Counted from the first letter of the stretch, positions 53,115 to 63,040 are shown. The stretch: DNA of 64,000 nucleotides from Tropicibacter sp. R16_0 (GCF_017743935.1 NZ_JAGHRE010000006.1:124001-188000); one strand, 5' to 3'. Translations and numbers: made by a program. Notes: generated by a model not told the origin, from the letters alone.

Positions 53115-54488
53115 ATGAAACACACCATCACAGAACCGGCCCGCGAGGTCGAAGTCATTCACGAAACCGACGTTCTGGTTGTGGGCTCTGGCCCCGGTGG
53201 GCTTCCTGCTGCCTTGGCTGCTGCCCGCGCCGGGGTCGAGGTCTGCCTGGTCGAGCGTTTTGGGTGTTTCGGCGGCAACCTGACGGTTGTGGGTGTCGAA
53301 GGGATGCATTGGTACCGTCACGAGCAGACGGTGGAATCGAACGGCATCGCACGCGAGTTTGAGGAGAGCGCCAAGGAGATGGGCGCCGCTGTCCCCGAAA
53401 GCCAGTCGCTCAGCTATGAGATCGACAGCGAAGGCTTCAAACTGGTGGCCGACAAGATGGTGCAGGATGAACCGAACATCCGGCCCATGCTGCACCGCCA
53501 ATTCGTGGCGCCGATCATGGACGGCAACGCGATTGTTGGCATCATCACCGAATCCAAAGCCGGGCGCGAGGCGATCTTGGCCAAACGTGTGATCGACGCC
53601 ACGGGTGATGCGGATGTGATCGAGCGGGCAGGGGCGCCCACTTACAAGACGCCCCTGGAACAGATGATGGCGGCCTCGGTCATGTTCCACGTTGCAGGCG
53701 TCGACAAGCAGAAGTTCATGGATGGGATCAAGTCCGACCCGCAGACCTATGCAGATTGGGGTGGCGGCGGTGAATGGAACATCGAGACGTCGGGCAAAGA
53801 GGACGAGATGTTCTCTCCGTTTCTGAAAAAGCCGTTCGAACAGGCGATCAAGGACGGCCTTATCCCGCCTCATCTGAATACGATCGCAGGCACCTGGGGT
53901 GCGGTGCATGACACGGGCGAGCTGACTTACATGAACCTCATCCATATGGATGATTGCGACGGCACCGACCCTGATAGCCTGACTAAGTATGAGATCGAAG
54001 GCCGCCGTCAGGCCATGCTCGCGATCGAGGCTCTGCGCCGCTACACACCGGGGTGCGAGGGCATCCGTCTGCGGAATTTCGGCATGTCCCTGGGTGTTCG
54101 CGATACTCGCAAGGTCGACTGCGCTTACAACATGACCAGCCTGGATGTGCGCGAACAGGGCCGGTTCGAGGATTCAGTGGGGATTTTTCCCGAATTCATC
54201 GACGGTTACGGCATTCTGATCCTGCCTACCACGGGGCGCTATTTTCAGATTCCCTATCGCAATCTGTTGCCCAAGAAAGTCGAGAACCTGCTCGTGGCGG
54301 GGCGCGCAACCGGCGGCGATCGCGACAGCCATGCCGCAACGCGCAATATGGCATGCTGCGCGGTAACCGGTCAGGCAGCGGGGATTGCGGCTGCAATCTC
54401 GATCAAACAACAGAATCAGCCCCTGGCACAGGTGGACCCGTTGCTGATCCAGAAGGAACTGGAACGTCAGGGCGGACGTCACCACTGA
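53115..54488 (+). CDS. FAD-dependent oxidoreductase (FAD_oxidored family)
   Basis: A 457-residue flavoprotein of the PF12831 type: DVLVVGSGPGGLPAALAAARAG for the ADP part, then ERFGCFGGNLTVVGVEG, and C-terminal LVAGRATGGDRDSHAATRNM followed by CCAVTGQAAGIAAAIS. Family members act on varied small organic substrates and are poorly characterised. Start 53115 follows GAGGG. It is convergent with the DUF1330/GntR pair. Confidence 0.75.
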   Translation: MKHTITEPAREVEVIHETDVLVVGSGPGGLPAALAAARAGVEVCLVERFGCFGGNLTVVGVEGMHWYRHEQTVESNGIAREFEESAKEMGAAVPESQSLSYEIDSEGFKLVADKMVQDEPNIRPMLHRQFVAPIMDGNAIVGIITESKAGREAILAKRVIDATGDADVIERAGAPTYKTPLEQMMAASVMFHVAGVDKQKFMDGIKSDPQTYADWGGGGEWNIETSGKEDEMFSPFLKKPFEQAIKDGLIPPHLNTIAGTWGAVHDTGELTYMNLIHMDDCDGTDPDSLTKYEIEGRRQAMLAIEALRRYTPGCEGIRLRNFGMSLGVRDTRKVDCAYNMTSLDVREQGRFEDSVGIFPEFIDGYGILILPTTGRYFQIPYRNLLPKKVENLLVAGRATGGDRDSHAATRNMACCAVTGQAAGIAAAISIKQQNQPLAQVDPLLIQKELERQGGRHH

Positions 54489-54612
54489 TTTCGCTGTCAG
54501 GACCTCTCAGACCGATTTCGACCCCCCACCTGGTGAGCGTAGGGCCGTACAGCGACCCGGGTGCTCGTGCCCAATGACGGCTCCAAGAGGGTTTGGGTCG
54601 TGGGTGGGGGGA

Positions 54613-54903
54613 CTAATCCATCCCTTCGGTGATGAAAATCTGAGCCTCGCAAGCACCGTCGCGCCGTTCCCGCGCGGTGGTGTAGTCCTCAGAATGGTAG
54701 CAGGCCAGAGCTTGTTCCATACTGTCAAACTCGATCACCACATGCCGCGCCCATTCCGGGCCTTCAACCGTTTCTGTTCGGCCCCCTCGAGCCAGAAACC
54801 GCGCACCGTGGTTTTGGAATGCCGCTGGCGCCACTGCTTGGTACCCGGCGTACCCGTCGGGGTCGGTTACGGTCACTTGGGCAATCCAATAAGCTTTGGG
54901 CAT
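54613..54903 (-). CDS. DUF1330 domain protein
   Basis: A 96-residue protein that is one DUF1330 domain (a ferredoxin-like alpha/beta barrel dimer): KAYWIAQVTVTDPDGYAGY at the N-terminus and VIEFDSMEQALACYHSEDY in the middle. Function unknown; such proteins are often found in catabolic clusters. It starts four bases after the GntR gene, so the two are cotranscribed. Confidence 0.8.
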   Translation of the reverse strand: MPKAYWIAQVTVTDPDGYAGYQAVAPAAFQNHGARFLARGGRTETVEGPEWARHVVIEFDSMEQALACYHSEDYTTARERRDGACEAQIFITEGMD

Positions 54904-54907
54904 CAGA

Positions 54908-55594
54908 TTATTCCTCTTCCTGGGCCAGCAGGCGTTTGGCGACGGCAGACGCATCATCAATGTGGGCGTGCACCGCGTCGCGTGCAGTCTTTGGATTCCC
55001 ATCTGCTATGGCAGAGTAGATCGCCGTCATGTGCCCCAAACCGGGCTTCTTTCGGTCTGCCGTCGATAACGTCATGACCCGCAACCGGCTGATGCGCCCG
55101 TTCAAACGGTTGACCACCTCCCAGGCAATGGAATGTCCGGCGCCGACAAAGATGACCTCATAGAATTGCGCCGTAGCCTTGAACAATGCCCGGGGGGAGC
55201 CGTCGTCAAAGGCCCTTTCCAAGTCAGCCAGCGCTGCCTTCAACGCCTTGCGTGTTTTCTTGTCTCCCAGTTCGGCACAGGCCACGGCGGCCGCTGATTC
55301 CAGCATCCGGCGAATGTCATAGATCTGGCGCGCATCGTCCCAATCCAGGTTGGCCACGATCGGACCCTTGTTGGGCAGGATCTCAACCAACCCTTCGGCT
55401 TCGAGATAGCGAATGGTTTCCCGTACCACTGTCCGGCTGACACCCAACTGATCGCATAAGGGTCGCTCGACCAAGCGTTGGCCTGGCTCGAAGTGCCCTT
55501 CGATGATTGCCTCGCGCATCTTCTCCTGCACGATTTCGCGCAAGGTGACTGGGGTGTGTTCGATCTTGAGGTCGGGAAAGCCGGTCTGGGTCAT
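54908..55594 (-). CDS. GntR-family regulator (FadR/FCD type)
   Basis: A 228-residue regulator: winged helix at about 12-75 (LCDQLGVSRTVVRETIRYLE, then GLVEILPNKGPIVA) and an all-helical FCD ligand-binding domain behind it (IYDIRRMLESAAAVACAEL). It is divergent from the AA_synth-hydrolase-flavin reductase-monooxygenase-ALDH operon. A nested palindrome in the gap is its likely operator; GntR proteins of this group usually repress until a carboxylate effector binds. Confidence 0.88.
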   Translation of the reverse strand: MTQTGFPDLKIEHTPVTLREIVQEKMREAIIEGHFEPGQRLVERPLCDQLGVSRTVVRETIRYLEAEGLVEILPNKGPIVANLDWDDARQIYDIRRMLESAAAVACAELGDKKTRKALKAALADLERAFDDGSPRALFKATAQFYEVIFVGAGHSIAWEVVNRLNGRISRLRVMTLSTADRKKPGLGHMTAIYSAIADGNPKTARDAVHAHIDDASAVAKRLLAQEEE

Positions 55595-55642
55595 GGCTGA
55601 TGTCTAACAATCTGCAGGGCGTGGAACAAGGTCATCTTGACG

Positions 55643-55664
55643 TATGGTATCATGGTATACCATA
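55643..55664. promoter_or_regulatory. GntR operator with nested palindromes
   Basis: Outer arms TATGGTAT-N6-ATACCATA enclose a second perfect palindrome ATGGTATACCAT (55652-55663). The TGGTATACCA core is typical of FadR-type GntR sites. It is 48 bp from the GntR start and 39 bp from the AA_synth start. Confidence 0.7.
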
Positions 55665-55702
55665 TTCTTGCCAGCGACTCACCCTATGATTCAGGTGCCC
55701 CA

Positions 55703-56305
55703 ATGCCCGCAGAAATTCGCAAGACACAGCTGTTCGTCGAAAACACCCTGATCGAGGGGGGCAAGACGGCTGCCACACCGCTCAAGATGATCGCGGCCAT
55801 CGCGGTTATCCGGAACCCGTGGGCCGGGCAGGGCTTTGTCGAGGATCTGAAACCGGGCATCCTGGATTGCGCACCGGGATTGGGAGAGTTGCTCACCGAG
55901 ATGGTGATTGATGCGGCTGGTGGTGGTGACAAGGTCGAAGGTTACGGAAAATCCGGCATCGTCGGTGTGAATGGCGAGGTCGAGCATGTCTCGGGCCTGA
56001 TCCACACATTGCGGTTTGGGAACCACTTCCGCGAGGCTGTAGGCGCCAAAAGCTATCTGTCCTTTTGCAACACGCGCGGGCCTGCGAATGCACCGCTGCT
56101 GATCCCGTTGATGGACAAGAATGATGCGGGCCGACGTTCGCACTACCTGACCATCCAAACCTCGGTTGCGGATGCGCCGGGGCCGGATGAGATCGTGATC
56201 GCGCTTGGGGCCAGCATCGGTGGCCGCCCGCATCACCGCATCGGCGACCGCTATCAGGATCTCAAGGATCTGGGCCATGACGTTGACAACCCTGCAGCTG
56301 TCTGA
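55703..56305 (+). CDS. AA_synth (DUF1185) family protein
   Basis: A 200-residue member of the amino-acid-synthesis/DUF1185 family: N-terminal RKTQLFVENTLIEGG, IAVIRNPWAGQGFVEDL, and C-terminal ALGASIGGRPHHRIGDRYQD. No reaction is established for the family to my knowledge. It is the first gene of the GntR-controlled operon. The frame runs further upstream across the operator, but ATG 55703 matches the domain start. Confidence 0.75.
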   Translation: MPAEIRKTQLFVENTLIEGGKTAATPLKMIAAIAVIRNPWAGQGFVEDLKPGILDCAPGLGELLTEMVIDAAGGGDKVEGYGKSGIVGVNGEVEHVSGLIHTLRFGNHFREAVGAKSYLSFCNTRGPANAPLLIPLMDKNDAGRRSHYLTIQTSVADAPGPDEIVIALGASIGGRPHHRIGDRYQDLKDLGHDVDNPAAV

Positions 56306-57083
56306 GCCATACGGTCAGATCGCCTATCGCGAGGCGGGACAGGGTGAACCGGTGATGTTGATCCATGGGGTTGGCATGCAATCAGCAGCTTGGGGTCCGC
56401 AGGTCGACGCGCTGTCAGCGACCCATCACGTTATTGCCGTGGATATGCCGGGGCATGGTGGCAGCGATCCTTTGCCCGAGGCGGCAGAGCTGCCGGATTT
56501 CGTAGCCTGGGCCAGTGAGGTTTTGAGAGCGTTGAATGTTGGCCCGGTCAATCTGGCGGGTCATTCGATGGGGGCGTTGATCGCTGGCGGAATGGCCATC
56601 GAGCATCCAGAGCAGATCAGACGTGTGGCCGTGGTGAACGGCGTCCACCGCCGATCTGCCGGAGCACGACAAGCGGTGGAAGCGCGCGCGCAGGAAATCC
56701 GCCAGGGCGCGATTGACCTTGAAACGCCTTTGAACCGTTGGTTCACATCGAAAGACTGTGCTGCCCGGGATCAGGTTGCGCGTTGGCTGGGGGCCGTGGA
56801 TCCGGGCGGTTACGCCACAGCTTATGGCGCCTTTGCGCGTGGCGATGACACCTATGCCGATGGTTGGCACAAAGTGGCCTGCCCCATGCTGGCGCTGACC
56901 GGCGATCGCGATCCGAATTCCACGCCCGAGATGTCTCAGGCCATCGCAGAGGCGGCCCAGGATGGAGAGGCGGTTGTTATTGAAGGCCACCGGCACATGG
57001 TAAATTTGACCGCGCCGGATGTTGTTACTGATATTATGCGAAAATGGCTGGCCCGTCCCGCCGAAGAAAGGAGCCCGGAATGA
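56277..57083 (+). CDS. Alpha/beta hydrolase (RutD/3-oxoadipate enol-lactonase-like)
   Basis: A 268-residue hydrolase with HGVGMQSAAWG for the oxyanion hole, nucleophile S97 in GHSMGA, an acid in TGDRDPNS and the late His in EGHRHMV. Closest in layout to RutD and enol-lactone hydrolases. It overlaps the preceding gene by 29 bp and the next gene by four, so it is tightly coupled. In the pathway it would open a lactone or hydrolyse a carbamate/ester made by the monooxygenase. Confidence 0.82.
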   Translation: MTLTTLQLSEPYGQIAYREAGQGEPVMLIHGVGMQSAAWGPQVDALSATHHVIAVDMPGHGGSDPLPEAAELPDFVAWASEVLRALNVGPVNLAGHSMGALIAGGMAIEHPEQIRRVAVVNGVHRRSAGARQAVEARAQEIRQGAIDLETPLNRWFTSKDCAARDQVARWLGAVDPGGYATAYGAFARGDDTYADGWHKVACPMLALTGDRDPNSTPEMSQAIAEAAQDGEAVVIEGHRHMVNLTAPDVVTDIMRKWLARPAEERSPE

Positions 57084-57997
57084 CCACGATTGACCCGCGC
57101 GCCTTGCGCAACGCCTTTGGCACCTTCATGACGGGTGTGACGGTGGTGACCTCGCATGACGCCGAGGGCAACCCGCTGGGGTTCACCGCCAACTCCTTCA
57201 CCTCGGTCTCGCTCGATCCGCCTCTGGTGCTGGTGTGCCTTGCCAACTCCTCGCAGAACTATGAAGCGCTGACACAGGCCAAGGGGTTTGCGGTCAACGT
57301 GCTGTCTGAGGGGCAAAAGGATGTGTCGAACACATTCGCGCGCCCGGTCGAGGATCGGTTTTCTGCCGTGAACTGGATCAACGGCCCGCATGGCTCCCCC
57401 GTGTTTGAGGATGTTTCCGCCTGGTTCGATTGCTCGATGCATCAGACGGTTCCGGCAGGCGACCATGTCATTCTGATCGGCAAGGTCGAGGCTTTTGACA
57501 CCAGCACCGCGCCCGGTCTTGGTTATTCCCGCGGGGCATATGTCACTCCGGCGGCCGAGGCCGAAGCGTTGCGGCGTGGGGCCAAGCTCGTCGTGAGCGC
57601 TCTGATCTCGCGCGGTGACGAGGTTCTGATGGTGGACGATGGTCTGGGTGGCGTGACGCTTCCCCAAATGCCGGTTGGGGCCGAAGGGGCCACCGCCGCA
57701 TTGACCCGGCTGATCGCCGAGGCGGGAGTGCCTGCTGATCCCGGCTTTATCTATTCCGTTTTCGAAGATGGTGCGCGCGAACACCAGCATATCTCGTTTC
57801 TGTGCCAGGCGGATGAAGGCGCGCCCAAGCAGGGCAGCTTTACCGATCTGAGCAAATCGACGCTGATGGATGTGGCCGACCCGGCCCTTCGCATCATGCT
57901 TGAACGCTTTGCCGGTGAGAACAGGCTTGGCAACTACGGGATCTATTTTGGCGATCAAATCAGCGGCAAGGTCCGCCCGATCATGTCAGGGAGTTGA
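57080..57997 (+). CDS. Flavin reductase with a degenerate Nudix-like C-terminal domain
   Basis: A 305-residue protein. Residues 1-160 form an HpaC/RutF-type flavin reductase (FMTGVTVVTSHDAEGNPLGF, then TANSFTSVSLDPPLVLVCLA) that supplies reduced FMN. Residues about 170-290 look like a Nudix fold (VVSALISRGDEVLMVDDG, then VFEDGAREHQHISFLCQ), but the Nudix box is broken: at its place stands TRLIAEAGV, one residue short and lacking the paired glutamates. The tail may bind a nucleotide or flavin instead of hydrolysing. It sits next to the luciferase-like monooxygenase, its obvious partner. Confidence 0.82.
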   Translation: MTTIDPRALRNAFGTFMTGVTVVTSHDAEGNPLGFTANSFTSVSLDPPLVLVCLANSSQNYEALTQAKGFAVNVLSEGQKDVSNTFARPVEDRFSAVNWINGPHGSPVFEDVSAWFDCSMHQTVPAGDHVILIGKVEAFDTSTAPGLGYSRGAYVTPAAEAEALRRGAKLVVSALISRGDEVLMVDDGLGGVTLPQMPVGAEGATAALTRLIAEAGVPADPGFIYSVFEDGAREHQHISFLCQADEGAPKQGSFTDLSKSTLMDVADPALRIMLERFAGENRLGNYGIYFGDQISGKVRPIMSGS

Positions 57998-58000
57998 GGC

Positions 58001-59035
58001 ATGAAATTTTCACTGTTTGCGCATATGGAGCGGATCTCTCCGGATGAGGATCAAAAACAGCTCTATGATGAGTTCATTGAGCTCTGCAAAATTGCCGATC
58101 AGGGCGGGATGCATGCGATCTGGACGGGTGAGCATCATGGGATGAACTTCACCATCTCGCCCAACCCGTTCCTGAACCTGATCGACGTGGCGCGCCATAC
58201 GGAAAATGTGCGCCTTGGCACCGGGACCGTGATCGCGCCATTCTGGCACCCGATCCGATTGGCGGGTGAGGCGGCGGTGACCGACATCATCACCAACGGT
58301 CGCCTGGATCTGGGCATCGCGCGTGGGGCGTATTCTTATGAGTACGAGCGCATGATGCCGGGGATGGACGCCTGGGAAGCAGGTCAGCGCATGCGCGAGT
58401 TGATCCCCGCTGTGCAAAAGCTTTGGGAAGGGGATTATGCCCAAGAGGGTGAGTTCCATTCTTTCCCCTCCACGACGTCTTCGCCTCTGCCTGTGCAGGA
58501 AAACGGACCGCCAATCTGGGTCGCGGCGCGTGATCCCAACAGTCACGAGTTCGCCGTGTCAAATGGGTGCAACGTGCAGGTGACGCCGCTGTGGCAGGGT
58601 GACGCTGAGATCGAGAGCCTGATGATCAAGTTCAACGATGCCTGCGCCAAGTTCCCCGAACGCCCGCGCCCCAAGATCATGCTACTGCTGCACACCTATG
58701 TGGCCGACAGCCCCGAGGACGTGAAACTGGGGGCCGAAGAGCTGAACCGGTTCTACAACTACTTTGGTGCCTGGTTCAAAAACGAACGCCCTGTGGATCA
58801 GGGGCTGATCAAGACGCTGAGCGACGAGGAGATGGCCGCCCATCCGTTCTATTCGCCAGAGGCGATGGAACGTGATCTGGTGATCGGCGAACCTGCGGCG
58901 GTGATCGAGCGGCTCAAGAAGTATGAGGCGTTGGGGTATGATGAGTATTCGTTCTGGATCGATTCCAGCATGAGCTTCGAGCGCAAGAAAGCCTCACTTG
59001 AACGGTTCATCTCAGACGTGATGCCCGCGTTTTAA
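58001..59035 (+). CDS. Luciferase-like (LLM class) flavin-dependent monooxygenase
   Basis: A 344-residue bacterial-luciferase-family protein: FSLFAHMERISPDEDQ at the N-terminus, GGMHAIWTGEHHGMNF, TVIAPFWHPIRLAGEAAVTD and NGRLDLGIARGAYSYEYERM are standard LLM motifs. It uses FMNH2 from the adjacent reductase and O2 to oxygenate a carbonyl or heterocyclic substrate. It starts three bases after the reductase stop. Substrate unknown. Confidence 0.85.
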   Translation: MKFSLFAHMERISPDEDQKQLYDEFIELCKIADQGGMHAIWTGEHHGMNFTISPNPFLNLIDVARHTENVRLGTGTVIAPFWHPIRLAGEAAVTDIITNGRLDLGIARGAYSYEYERMMPGMDAWEAGQRMRELIPAVQKLWEGDYAQEGEFHSFPSTTSSPLPVQENGPPIWVAARDPNSHEFAVSNGCNVQVTPLWQGDAEIESLMIKFNDACAKFPERPRPKIMLLLHTYVADSPEDVKLGAEELNRFYNYFGAWFKNERPVDQGLIKTLSDEEMAAHPFYSPEAMERDLVIGEPAAVIERLKKYEALGYDEYSFWIDSSMSFERKKASLERFISDVMPAF

Positions 59036-59044
59036 TAAGGACAG

Positions 59045-60511
59045 ATGATGCAACAGTTTCAGCAGTACATCGACGGTGCGTTTAACGATGGCGCGGCGCA
59101 GTTCGACAGTCTGGACCCGGCAACCGGCGCACCCTGGGCGCGGATGCCCGAGGCGAGCGTCGCGGATGTGAACCGCGCGGTCGAGGCGGCGGAACGGGCC
59201 TTTCTGTCGTCCGACTGGGCGCTGATGACGGCGACGCAGCGGGGCAAGCTGTTGCTGAAGCTGGCGGATCTGGTGGCGGAAAACGCGCCGCGTCTGGCCG
59301 AGCTGGAAACCCGCGACACGGGTAAGATCATCCGCGAAACCAGCGCGCAGATCGCCTATGTCGCGGAATACTATCGCTACTATGCGGGTTTGGCCGACAA
59401 GATCGAAGGCGCGCATCTGCCTATAGATAAGCCGGATATGGAGGTTTGGCTGCGCCGCGAACCCGTTGGCGTTGTGGCGGCTGTGGTGCCGTGGAACTCG
59501 CAACTCTTCTTGTCAGCGGTCAAGATCGGCCCCGCTTTGGCGGCTGGCTGCACGGTGGTCCTTAAGGCCAGCGAGGATGGTCCTGCCCCGATGCTGGAAT
59601 TTGCGCGAATCTTTGATCAGGCGGGATTTCCCAAGGGTGTGCTGAACGTGATCACCGGCGGGGTCGAGGCGGGTGCGACGCTCACCAGCCATCCCAAGGT
59701 GGATCATGTCGCGTTCACCGGCGGGCCAGAAACTGCGCGTCATATCGTGCGCAATTCGGCCGAGAATCTGGCCTCGACCTCTCTGGAACTGGGCGGCAAG
59801 TCGCCGTTCATCGTGTTTGAGGACGCAGACATCGAAAGCGCGGTGAATGCGCAGGTCTCAGGGATCTTTGCCGCTACGGGGCAAAGCTGTGTTGCCGGGT
59901 CTCGTCTGGTGATTTCGAACCAGATCAAGGATCAGTTCCTTGAGCGCCTCAAAGCCAAGGCCCAGGAGGTGGTGATCGGCGCGCCGGATGATATGGCGAC
60001 CGAAGTGGGGCCGCTCTGCACTTTGCGTCAGCGCGAGCGCGCGATTGCTTTGATCAAAGCCTCGGAACAGCAAGGCGCCAAGGTGATTACTGGCGGCGAC
60101 GCTTTGGATCGCGACGGGTTCTATTTCCCGCCGACAATCATCGACTGCTCGGATGCGCCGAATGCCGATTGCATCACCAACGAGTTCTTTGGCCCGGTCC
60201 TGTCGGTTCTGTCGTTTGATACCGAAGAAGAAGCGCTGGAGATCGCCAACAACACGGCCTTTGGCCTGGCCTCGGGCGTGTTCACCAACAGCCTGACCCG
60301 CGCGCATCGGATGATCCGAGGCATTCGGGCCGGGATCGTCTGGGTCAACACCTATCGCGCTGTTTCCCCGATCGCCCCCTTTGGCGGGCATGGACTGAGC
60401 GGACATGGGCGTGAGGGCGGAATGCAGGCCGCGCTGGATTACACCAAGGTAAAGGCGGTCTGGCTGAGAACCTCGGACGACCCGATTCCCGATCCCTTTG
60501 TGATGCGCTGA
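59045..60511 (+). CDS. NAD(P)-dependent aldehyde dehydrogenase
   Basis: A 488-residue ALDH with the cofactor motif FTGGPETARHI, the general base Glu in SLELGGKSPF and the catalytic Cys in TGQSCVAGSRL. It oxidises an aldehyde to an acid and is the last gene of the GntR-controlled operon, nine bases after the monooxygenase. Substrate would be the aldehyde released by monooxygenase and hydrolase. A second ATG at 59048 is possible. Confidence 0.9.
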   Translation: MMQQFQQYIDGAFNDGAAQFDSLDPATGAPWARMPEASVADVNRAVEAAERAFLSSDWALMTATQRGKLLLKLADLVAENAPRLAELETRDTGKIIRETSAQIAYVAEYYRYYAGLADKIEGAHLPIDKPDMEVWLRREPVGVVAAVVPWNSQLFLSAVKIGPALAAGCTVVLKASEDGPAPMLEFARIFDQAGFPKGVLNVITGGVEAGATLTSHPKVDHVAFTGGPETARHIVRNSAENLASTSLELGGKSPFIVFEDADIESAVNAQVSGIFAATGQSCVAGSRLVISNQIKDQFLERLKAKAQEVVIGAPDDMATEVGPLCTLRQRERAIALIKASEQQGAKVITGGDALDRDGFYFPPTIIDCSDAPNADCITNEFFGPVLSVLSFDTEEEALEIANNTAFGLASGVFTNSLTRAHRMIRGIRAGIVWVNTYRAVSPIAPFGGHGLSGHGREGGMQAALDYTKVKAVWLRTSDDPIPDPFVMR

Positions 60512-60774
60512 GACCTGACCAAAAATAGGGCTGTCCATGCTGCAAGACAGAAAAACTTGCAAACTGGGTCAAATTGCGCGCCTTTGTCCCCCCTTTGGTC
60601 GATTGATTGCCGCAACGAAGTCCTCTACATGGGGGGCATTCGCACGCCCGTGAGAGGGTTGTGCGCGCCCCGAGTGTTCGGGGCCGGGGCGAGTGCCCCA
60701 TACCAGCCGCAGCAGCCCGCTGCATGAGTTTCATCTTAGTCGCACGCCCCAGGAAGGGCGAGAAGGTAAGAAAA

Positions 60775-62988
60775 ATGGTCGAAAACTCAACCCAAGATCT
60801 ATTGTATACCATTGTAGACGAAGCGCCCGAACTGGCCAGCGCCTCGTTCCTGCCGATCATCCGCAAGTTCGTTTCCTCGGCTGGAATCACCGTTGGCACG
60901 CCGGATATTTCGCTGGCCGCGCGCATCATTTCGGCCTTTCCCGAAAGCCTGACCGACGAGCAGCGCCAGTCGAACGACCTGGCCGCCCTGGGTGAGCTGG
61001 TGAAGACACCTGCCGCCAACGTCATCAAGCTACCCAACATCTCGGCCTCGGTGCCGCAGCTGGTTGCCGCGGTTGAAGAGCTTCAGGCGCAGGGTTACGC
61101 GCTGCCCAACTACCCCGAAGAGCCGCAGACCGACGCCGAAAAAGACGTCCGCGCGCGCTATGACGCCATCAAAGGCTCGGCCGTGAACCCGGTTCTGCGT
61201 GAAGGCAACAGCGACCGCCGCGCCGCCCGTGCGGTCAAGAACTATGCCCAGAAGAACCCGCATTCGATGGGTGCCTGGGTTGCCGACAGCAAGACCAAAG
61301 TCTCGTCGATGCCCGGCAATGACTTCTATGCAAACGAAGTTTCCGCCACCATCACCGCCGCGCAAGCCGGTGTGGCCAAGATCGAATTCGTTGGCAAAGA
61401 CGGCGCCGTGACCGTGCTGAAAGACGCCTGGACGCTGGACGAGGGCACCGTTGCGGATGCAACATTCATGTCCGCCAAAGCGCTCAGCGCTTTCCTGGCC
61501 GAGGCTATCGAAGACACCAAGAAAGACGGCACCATGTTCTCGCTTCACATGAAAGCGACCATGATGAAAGTGTCCGACCCGATCATCTTTGGCCACGCGG
61601 TCAAGGCATGGCTGGCCCCGGTTTTCGAGCAGTTCGGCGACAAGCTGGACGCCCTGGGTGTGAACCCAAACTCGGGTCTGGGTGATCTGCTGGATCGCGT
61701 CAAAGACGACGCTGAGATCATGGCCGCCATCGAGGCCGTGAACGCGGACCGTCCGGCGATGTACATGGTCGACAGCGACAAAGGTATCACCAACCTGCAC
61801 GTGCCGTCGGATGTCATCATCGACGCCTCGATGCCAGCCGTGATCCGCGCAGGCGGCAAGGGCTGGGACGGCGAAGGCAAGAAGGGCGACACCAACTGTG
61901 TCATCCCCGACCGCTGCTATTCGACCGTTTATGACGAGACCATCAACTTCTTCAAAGCCAACGGCGCGCTGGATGTGACCACCGCCGGTGCCGTCGCCAA
62001 CGTTGGCCTGATGGCGCAGAAGGCCGAAGAATACGGCTCGCACCCGACCACGTTCGAGGCGCCCGCTGATGGCACCATTCGCATCGTTCTGGCCAATGGC
62101 GAGACGCTGCATTCGCACGACGTCGAAGGTGGCGACATCTGGCGGTCCTGCACCGTCAAGAAGGCTCCGATCGAGAACTGGATCCAGCTGGCGATGGACC
62201 GTCAGCGTTTGACGGGTTCCGAGGCGATCTTCTGGCTGGACGCAAACCGCGCCCATGACGCACAGCTGATCGAATATGTGAAGCCTGCTCTGGAGGCCGC
62301 CGGTGTTGCCGATAAGTTCCAGATCATGGCGCCGCGCGAAGCAACCGCTCAGTCGCTGAAAACCATTACGGCTGGCAACGACAGCATCGCGATCACCGGC
62401 AACGTGCTGCGCGACTACCTGACCGATCTGTTCCCGATCCTGGAACTGGGCACCTCGGCCAAGATGCTGTCGATCGTCAAGCTGATGCAGGGCGGTGGTC
62501 TGTTCGAAACCGGTGCCGGTGGGTCTGCCCCCAAACACGTGCAGCAGCTGGTCGAAGAAAACCACCTGCGGTGGGATTCGATGGGTGAGTTCTGTGCTCT
62601 GGGTGAATCGCTGAACTTCCTGGCTGATGCGCAGGGCAACGCCAAAGCAGGCGTTCTGGGCAATGCCGCCGAGGTTGCGACCCAGGGGATCCTGGACAAC
62701 AACCGGAGCCCCAGCCGCAAGGTGGGTGAGCCCGACAACCGCGACAGCCACTACTGGTTCGCGCGGTACTGGGCCGAAGCTCTGGCGGCACAATCGGACG
62801 ATGCCGATCTGGCGGCCGAATTTGCGGGTGTTGCCAAGGCCCTGGCCGATGGCGAAGCAGCGATCCTGGCAGAGCTGGCAGCCGTTCAGGGCCAACCGGT
62901 TGACCTGGGCGGGTACTACCACACCGACCCTGCAAAAACCGCCAAGGTTATGCGCCCGAGTGCGACCTTGAACGCGATCATCGACTGA
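60775..62988 (+). CDS. icd: Monomeric NADP-dependent isocitrate dehydrogenase
   Basis: A 737-residue IDH-II enzyme, matching the usual 740. It makes 2-oxoglutarate and NADPH. Motifs: [17 protein letters not shown] near the start, [17 protein letters not shown] around substrate binding, [20 protein letters not shown] (split LPNYPEEP and [10 protein letters not shown]) and [20 protein letters not shown]. Start 60775 follows AAGGTAAG and matches family N-termini; the frame is open 170 bases upstream. Unrelated in sequence to the dimeric enzyme. Single gene ending in a strong terminator. Confidence 0.95.
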   Translation: MVENSTQDLLYTIVDEAPELASASFLPIIRKFVSSAGITVGTPDISLAARIISAFPESLTDEQRQSNDLAALGELVKTPAANVIKLPNISASVPQLVAAVEELQAQGYALPNYPEEPQTDAEKDVRARYDAIKGSAVNPVLREGNSDRRAARAVKNYAQKNPHSMGAWVADSKTKVSSMPGNDFYANEVSATITAAQAGVAKIEFVGKDGAVTVLKDAWTLDEGTVADATFMSAKALSAFLAEAIEDTKKDGTMFSLHMKATMMKVSDPIIFGHAVKAWLAPVFEQFGDKLDALGVNPNSGLGDLLDRVKDDAEIMAAIEAVNADRPAMYMVDSDKGITNLHVPSDVIIDASMPAVIRAGGKGWDGEGKKGDTNCVIPDRCYSTVYDETINFFKANGALDVTTAGAVANVGLMAQKAEEYGSHPTTFEAPADGTIRIVLANGETLHSHDVEGGDIWRSCTVKKAPIENWIQLAMDRQRLTGSEAIFWLDANRAHDAQLIEYVKPALEAAGVADKFQIMAPREATAQSLKTITAGNDSIAITGNVLRDYLTDLFPILELGTSAKMLSIVKLMQGGGLFETGAGGSAPKHVQQLVEENHLRWDSMGEFCALGESLNFLADAQGNAKAGVLGNAAEVATQGILDNNRSPSRKVGEPDNRDSHYWFARYWAEALAAQSDDADLAAEFAGVAKALADGEAAILAELAAVQGQPVDLGGYYHTDPAKTAKVMRPSATLNAIID

Positions 62989-63011
62989 TCCCGTTTCAGT
63001 CCTGAAATTTG

Positions 63012-63040
63012 AAACGCCCGGGGACTTCCCCGGGCGTTTT
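63012..63040 (+). terminator. Rho-independent terminator after icd
   Basis: Perfect 12-bp stem AAACGCCCGGGG/CCCCGGGCGTTT with a 4-nt loop followed by TTTCTTT-like sequence. The AAA/TTT ends let it serve the convergent transaminase gene too. Confidence 0.9.

Noticed and set aside
54519-54612. CCCCCCACC/GGTGGGGGG pair between the FAD oxidoreductase and DUF1330 genes
   Set aside because: The arms are far apart (about 75 bp) and low in complexity; no U-tract follows. Not convincing as a terminator.
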